9,322 nucleotides of DNA from Brevibacillus sp. (GTDB taxonomy: Bacteria > Bacillota > Bacilli > Brevibacillales > Brevibacillaceae), in assembly GCA_029240815.1 (NCBI GenBank), contig JARDZO010000226.1:1-9322 (forward strand). The letters are read 5' to 3'. This document shows, piece after piece, positions 5,527 to 9,322 of this stretch. Position numbers and translations under genes: made by a program. Every line of letters starts with the position of its first letter. The stretch's first letter is position 1. A model generated the notes under the pieces. The model did not search any database. It was given only the letters and a program-made list of their open reading frames with translations, and was not told where the DNA came from.

Positions 5527-6479
5527 TGAACGAGGCTTTGATAGTAGGAGCTGCTTACTTGATTGACCGAGTGGTGGGCGATCCGCGCGGTTTGACTCAT
5601 CCAGTGGTCATCATCGGCTGGTGGATAGCGCGACTGGAAAGGGTCATTCGGGCATTGGTCAAAAAGGAAGAGCATTTGAAAATAGCCGGACTGTCATTTC
5701 CACTTCTGATTGTGGCAGGCAGCTATTTGGTGGTTTGGCTGATCGTGTGGGCGGCAGCATGGGTCCATCCCGTGCTCGGCTGGGTCCTGAGTGCCTGGTT
5801 GATCTCTACGACGATTGCAACCAAAGGCCTGGCAGACGCTGGATTGGAGATTGCCAAGCACTTGGTAGCAGGCGATTGGACTCAGGCGAGGCGCTCCCTC
5901 TCCATGGTAGTCGGTCGTGACACCGAGCATTTGGATGAATCGGAAATATGCCGGGGAGCAGTGGAGACAGTGGCAGAAAACATCGTGGACGCGATTGTTT
6001 CACCACTGATCTATGCCGCGATCGGTGGAGCGCCGTTGGCGATGGCTTATCGGGCAGCCAATACGCTGGACTCGATGGTGGGCTACAAAAATGAAAAATA
6101 TCATAATCTCGGTTGGGCGTCCGCCCGTTTTGACGACGTCCTGAACTACGTTCCTGCCCGCTTTACCGCTCTCTTGCTAGTCATCGCAAGCAAGCTCCAG
6201 CAGCTGGATTGGGAGCAATGCTGGACGATCATTCGCCGCGACGCACATCTGCATCCAAGTCCCAATAGTGGATTACCGGAAGCAGGGGTCGCAGGAGCGC
6301 TGGGCGTACAGCTCGGCGGACTTAACTTTTATCAAGGAATACCATCAGATCGCGCCAGAATGGGCGATTCGCACCGACCGCTGCACGCAGGTGATATTCA
6401 ATCGACTGTTCGCTTGATGTACCTGGTTTCCTTGCTTTGTCTCATCGTTTGTTTGGCGATTGCAGTCATGCTTGGATAA
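5526..6479 (+). CDS. cbiB: Adenosylcobinamide-phosphate synthase
   Basis: CbiB is a membrane protein that amidates the f-propionate of adenosylcobyric acid with aminopropanol phosphate supplied by CobD. The protein has 317 residues. Signatures are DRVVGDPRGLTHPV (14-27), GRDTEHLDESEICRGAVE (130-147) with nearby ENIVDAIVSP (151-160), and AYRAANTLDSMVGYKNEKY (174-192). Later ones are ARFDDVLNYVPAR (200-212) and HPSPNSGLPEAGVAGALG (243-260). Hydrophobic spans lie at about 53-80, 84-98, 155-175, 212-223 and 296-316. Two adjacent ATGs (5523 and 5526) overlap the cobC stop. I chose 5526 because AGAGG (5515-5519) is then 6 bases away. The ATG at 5523 would give the ATGA overlap seen at the three previous junctions and one more residue. 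After its stop there are 82 bases without a gene or terminator. Confidence 0.93.
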   Translation: MNEALIVGAAYLIDRVVGDPRGLTHPVVIIGWWIARLERVIRALVKKEEHLKIAGLSFPLLIVAGSYLVVWLIVWAAAWVHPVLGWVLSAWLISTTIATKGLADAGLEIAKHLVAGDWTQARRSLSMVVGRDTEHLDESEICRGAVETVAENIVDAIVSPLIYAAIGGAPLAMAYRAANTLDSMVGYKNEKYHNLGWASARFDDVLNYVPARFTALLLVIASKLQQLDWEQCWTIIRRDAHLHPSPNSGLPEAGVAGALGVQLGGLNFYQGIPSDRARMGDSHRPLHAGDIQSTVRLMYLVSLLCLIVCLAIAVMLG

Positions 6480-6561
6480 CGTGCGATAAAGATAGAATCG
6501 ATTGTAGCGAAAAAGGGATCACTGGCTGGTGTTGAGCTCGTCAGTGGAGAGGAGGGGCCGT

Positions 6562-8334
6562 ATGAGCGGCAAGTTGTTTGTGATCGGGTTTGGCCCGGGG
6601 AGTTTTGAGCACATCACCAAACGGGCACGGGAAGCCATTCAAGAGAGTGATGTCATCATTGGCTACTCGACTTATGTGGATCTGATCCGTGAGCTGTTGA
6701 CTGATCAGGAAGTGGTCAGTACCGGAATGACCGAAGAGGTGACGCGTGCGCGGGAAGCGGTTCGTCAGGCAGAAGAGGAAGGCAAGAAAGTAGCCGTCAT
6801 CTCTAGCGGCGATGCAGGCGTGTACGGGATGGCAGGTCTTGTCTACGAGGTGTTGGTAGAAAAGGGTTGGACTGAGGCAACAGGAGTTCCTATCGAAATC
6901 GTACCGGGAATCTCCGCGATCAACTCCTGTGGCGCGATTCTGGGTGCGCCGATCATGCACGATGCCTGCACGATCAGTCTGAGTGACCACTTGACTCCGT
7001 GGGAGCTGATCGCCAGACGGATCGATGCGGCAGGAATGGCGGACTTCGTCATCGCCCTCTACAACCCGCGCAGTGGCCGACGCACTCGCCAAATTGTAGA
7101 GGCACAGCGTATTCTGCTGCAATATCGCTCACCGGATACGCCGGTAGGGATCGTAAAGAGTGCTTTCCGTGAGCGAGAGCATGTCGTAGTCACCACACTG
7201 GCACAAATGCTGGAGCACGATATCGGGATGCTGACGACCGTAATCATCGGCAATACGTCCACGTTCGTCTACGACGGCAAAATGATTACGCCGCGCGGCT
7301 ACCAACGCAAGTACACCCTGTCAGCGGATGAACAGCCGTTGAAGCCACATCAGCGTTTGCGGGTGGAGAATGAGCCGTGGTCACTAGAGGCTGCAGGAGA
7401 AGCAGATGAAACAGCAACCAGCTCGATTTCCTCGGCTCCATCTGACAGGAAAGAAAAGCAAGGCGGTTCCGTCACATTGTCTACATCCGTGATGGAAACG
7501 ACTGGCTCTGAAGCAGCAGGAACCGCAACGGCGACGGCAGTATTGGAAGCACCACCTGCCACGCAATCGGTGCCAAATCCGCTTGACTGGGCGATGCAAG
7601 CACTTACGGCTGTCAATGAAGCCAAAGGGATTGTGACCCAACCAGCTGCCAGCAATGGGGTTCGTCCGGCCTCGTCGTTTACACCGGAAATGATCTTCGA
7701 ATGCGCCGTCAGTCCTGGTGTAGCAAATAAAAAGATTACTCCTCAGCAGATGCTGGCTCTCGCCGAAGTGGCGGGCGAAAAAGGCGAGCTCGAATACACG
7801 CCGCACCACCAGATTATCTTGCGCGTTCCGACAGCCAATCCGGACAGCATCACGACGCGGTTGCGTCAGCTGGGGCTGATTTTGAGCCCGATCGGAGATG
7901 TCTTGCAGGTCAAGGCATGCGATTTTTGCGACGGCGAGAAAAAAGACGGCATTCCGTTCGCAGAAGAACTGCATCAAAAGCTGGGCGGCAAAGAAATGCC
8001 CAAAGAGCTGAAAATCGGTTTTAACGGCTGCGGTATGGCTTGTTACGGAGCGGTCAAAGAAGACATCGGAATTGTTTTCCGCAAAGGAAAGTTCGATTTG
8101 TTCTTGGGTGCTAAGACAGTTGGGCGAAACGCGCATTCAGGCCTCCCTGTCGCGGAGGGCATCCCGAAGGAAGAGATCGTATCACTGGTCGAGCGGATCG
8201 TGACGCGATTCAAGCAGGAAGCATTTCCGAATGAGCGGTTCCACAAATACTTTCAGCGTGTAGGCGAGCTGGAAGGCTACGCATGGCGTGAACCAGCAAA
8301 GGCAGAAATCGAGAACGCTGCTTGCGGAGACTAA
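6562..8334 (+). CDS. cobJ: CbiH60-type fusion: precorrin/cobalt-factor III C17-methyltransferase plus Fe-S/siroheme-reductase-like domain
   Basis: The enzyme methylates C17 and contracts the macrocycle to the corrin skeleton using S-adenosylmethionine. The ATG at 6562 lies 6 bases after GGAGG (6551-6555), giving 590 residues, against about 240-250 for an unfused CobJ/CbiH. Residues 1-245 are the tetrapyrrole methylase: FVIGFGPGSFEHIT (6-19), SSGDAGVYGMAG (81-92), VPGISAINSCGAILGAP (114-130) and ALYNPRS (165-171). A linker of about 115 residues (roughly 255-372) rich in Ala, Thr, Ser and Glu follows. The C-terminal part begins with a nitrite/sulfite-reductase ferredoxin-like half domain (about 373-445). 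It continues with a cluster-binding region holding CDFC (453-456) and NGCGMAC (488-494). The four cysteines 453, 456, 490 and 494 could hold a 4Fe-4S cluster. This architecture matches the CbiH60 enzyme known from Bacillus megaterium in the early-cobalt pathway. A minor alternative is a pure redox role for the C-terminus. Confidence 0.92.
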   Translation: MSGKLFVIGFGPGSFEHITKRAREAIQESDVIIGYSTYVDLIRELLTDQEVVSTGMTEEVTRAREAVRQAEEEGKKVAVISSGDAGVYGMAGLVYEVLVEKGWTEATGVPIEIVPGISAINSCGAILGAPIMHDACTISLSDHLTPWELIARRIDAAGMADFVIALYNPRSGRRTRQIVEAQRILLQYRSPDTPVGIVKSAFREREHVVVTTLAQMLEHDIGMLTTVIIGNTSTFVYDGKMITPRGYQRKYTLSADEQPLKPHQRLRVENEPWSLEAAGEADETATSSISSAPSDRKEKQGGSVTLSTSVMETTGSEAAGTATATAVLEAPPATQSVPNPLDWAMQALTAVNEAKGIVTQPAASNGVRPASSFTPEMIFECAVSPGVANKKITPQQMLALAEVAGEKGELEYTPHHQIILRVPTANPDSITTRLRQLGLILSPIGDVLQVKACDFCDGEKKDGIPFAEELHQKLGGKEMPKELKIGFNGCGMACYGAVKEDIGIVFRKGKFDLFLGAKTVGRNAHSGLPVAEGIPKEEIVSLVERIVTRFKQEAFPNERFHKYFQRVGELEGYAWREPAKAEIENAACGD

Positions 8335-8425
8335 GCTAGATGGATTGCGAAAACAGAGAGACAAGGCTGGCGATTGTGCTGACCTGTTCGGAAATACAAA
8401 AAAGGAAAAATCAGGAGGAGATTAC

Positions 8426-9322
8426 ATGGACGCGGTACTATTTGTCGGCCACGGAAGCAAAGATCCAGAGGGCAACGAAGAAATTAGGCAGTTTGTGAAT
8501 TCGCTCGCGCCAGAGCTGGACGTTCCGATCATTGAAACTTGTTTTTTGGAATTCGAACGTCCTGACATGCTTCAAGGGCTGAACACTTGCGTAAAACGGG
8601 GAGCCACTCGTGTGGCGGTCATCCCGATCATTCTGTTCTCGGCCGGACATGCGAAAATCCACATTCCTGCGGCGATCGACGAAGCGAAAGAACTGCATCC
8701 TCACGTTCAATTCATCTACGGACGCCCGATCGGTATCCATGATGAAGTCATCAACATCCTGACGACGCGCATGAACGAAGCAGGTTTTGCTTCCGGTGAA
8801 GAACATGAAGACCTGGCTGTACTCGTGATCGGACGGGGAAGCAGCGATGCGGATGCCAACAGCGATATTTACAAAATGTCCCGACTGTTCTGGGAGCGCT
8901 ACAAGGCGAAGTGGGTAGAAACGGCATTCATGGGTGTTACTTATCCGTTGTATGACGAGGGAATCGAGCGCTGCCTGAAGCTGGGTGCTCGCCATGTCGT
9001 AGTGCTGCCGTACTTCCTGTTTACCGGGATCCTGATCAAGCGGATGAGTGATCAGCTGGAGCAGTTCCGCGTGAAATATCCCGAGGCGCAATTCACGATG
9101 GCCGAGTATTTCGGATTCCATCCGTTGCTGAAAGAAGTGCTCAAGGATCGGGTAGAGGAAGCGCTGCATGGCGAGGTCAAGCTAAATTGCGACACCTGTC
9201 AGTACCGACTGGCAGCGATGGAGCACATCGATCATCACCATCACCACCACGATGATGAGCACGGGCATCACCACCATCATCATGGGCACCACCATGATCA
9301 CGATCACGACCATGATCACGAC
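8426..9322 (+). CDS. cbiX: Sirohydrochlorin cobaltochelatase, long form with His-rich tail (3' end outside window)
   Basis: CbiX inserts cobalt into sirohydrochlorin, the entry step of the early-cobalt route to B12. The ATG at 8426 follows AGGAGG (8413-8418) by 7 bases. The frame has no stop in the 299 codons up to the window edge, so the end is missing. Two CbiX half-domains are visible. The N-terminal half has VGHGS (7-11) with His9 and SAGHAK (72-77) with His75, the expected metal-binding pair. The C-terminal half repeats the fold (IGRGSSDADAN 135-145; PYFLFTGILIKRM 195-207) without these histidines. A CxxC motif follows in LNCDTC (253-258), and then a tail in which 21 of the last 33 visible residues are histidine. 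Long CbiX proteins of Bacilli are known to carry such a tail and a cysteine motif linked to an Fe-S cluster. A 91-base gap without a terminator separates it from cobJ. Confidence 0.95.
   Translation, partial: MDAVLFVGHGSKDPEGNEEIRQFVNSLAPELDVPIIETCFLEFERPDMLQGLNTCVKRGATRVAVIPIILFSAGHAKIHIPAAIDEAKELHPHVQFIYGRPIGIHDEVINILTTRMNEAGFASGEEHEDLAVLVIGRGSSDADANSDIYKMSRLFWERYKAKWVETAFMGVTYPLYDEGIERCLKLGARHVVVLPYFLFTGILIKRMSDQLEQFRVKYPEAQFTMAEYFGFHPLLKEVLKDRVEEALHGEVKLNCDTCQYRLAAMEHIDHHHHHHDDEHGHHHHHHGHHHDHDHDHDHD
9224..9322 (+). repeat. CAY-rich low-complexity tract encoding the CbiX His-rich tail
   Basis: From codon 267 of cbiX to the window edge the DNA is dominated by CAT/CAC codons mixed with GAT/GAC and a few GGG. 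It encodes runs of six, six and three histidines and then alternating His-Asp. The mix of synonymous codons argues for selection on the protein rather than recent slippage alone. The tract continues past the edge. Confidence 0.9.

Noticed and set aside
6472..6498. Possible internal promoter TTGGAT-N15-TAGAAT before cbiH60
   Set aside because: The -10 is good but the 15-base spacer is too short for a usual sigma-A promoter and the -35 overlaps the end of cbiB; not supportable without start-site data.
6541..8246. Antisense open frames under cbiH60, including one of 250 residues (7384-8136) and one of 193 residues (6541-7122)
   Set aside because: They have no ribosome-binding site and mirror the codon structure of a clearly real gene; common in GC-moderate coding DNA.
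8340..8498. Small frame of 52 codons in the cobJ-cbiX gap, running into cbiX in another frame
   Set aside because: No ribosome-binding site before its ATG and no recognisable protein; the cbiX ribosome-binding site lies inside it.
8438..9169. Antisense open frame of 243 residues opposite cbiX
   Set aside because: The plus-strand frame encodes a clear CbiX with its catalytic histidines and strong ribosome-binding site, so this is a shadow.
9224..9322. CRISPR or satellite-type repeat array at the right edge
   Set aside because: The repeat is codon-phased CAY/GAY in the cbiX frame with no spacers; it is a His-rich coding tract.

Overview
The window carries most of a cobalamin (vitamin B12) biosynthesis operon, transcribed left to right from about 1530 to beyond the right edge. 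It is preceded by a small unrelated region on the opposite strand. Several traits point to a spore-former-type member of the Bacillota: moderate GC, strong AGGAGG ribosome-binding sites, U-tailed hairpin terminators, a TTG start, an early-cobalt ('anaerobic') pathway with a CbiX-type chelatase, and a CbiH60-type fusion. A Brevibacillus-like genome is my best guess, from overall impression only.

Left part (1-1369, minus strand). A 45-residue N-terminal fragment of an unidentified protein runs off the left edge. It is separated by a bidirectional hairpin terminator from a secreted protein built of three tandem beta-sandwich-like repeats. A good sigma-A-type promoter at 1408-1436 forces a TTG start for that secreted protein and excludes the longer reading frame.

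Control region (about 1370-1981). This 600-base gap contains no gene. It holds the promoter of the secreted protein and, facing the other way, a candidate operon promoter (TTGAAT-N16-TATTAT) whose -10 lies in the centre of a 36-base near-palindrome made of two AGCANNTGCT boxes. These are followed by a cobalamin riboswitch, an antiterminator/terminator pair and small hairpins just before the first gene. The operon may therefore have two layers of control: an unknown DNA-binding regulator at the promoter and cobalamin-dependent attenuation of the transcript.

Operon (1982-9322, plus strand). The order is cobO, cobD, cobU, cobS, cobC, cbiB, cbiH60 (cobJ) and cbiX. The first six genes overlap by 1 or 4 bases, suggesting translational coupling. 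They adenosylate the corrinoid (CobO), make the aminopropanol phosphate linker (CobD), attach it (CbiB), activate it with GTP (CobU), join it to the lower ligand (CobS) and remove a phosphate (CobC). After an 82-base gap comes a fusion of the C17-methyltransferase/ring-contraction enzyme with an Fe-S/siroheme-reductase-like domain. After another 91-base gap comes the cobalt chelatase CbiX, with a CxxC motif and an extremely His-rich C-terminal tail that is still open at the window edge. The remaining ring-building cbi genes are probably further right. No cobT is present.

The pathway itself is well known. The parts that look least described are the palindromic operator at the operon promoter, the unusual cysteine spacing and long linker of the fused methyltransferase, and the secreted three-repeat protein.
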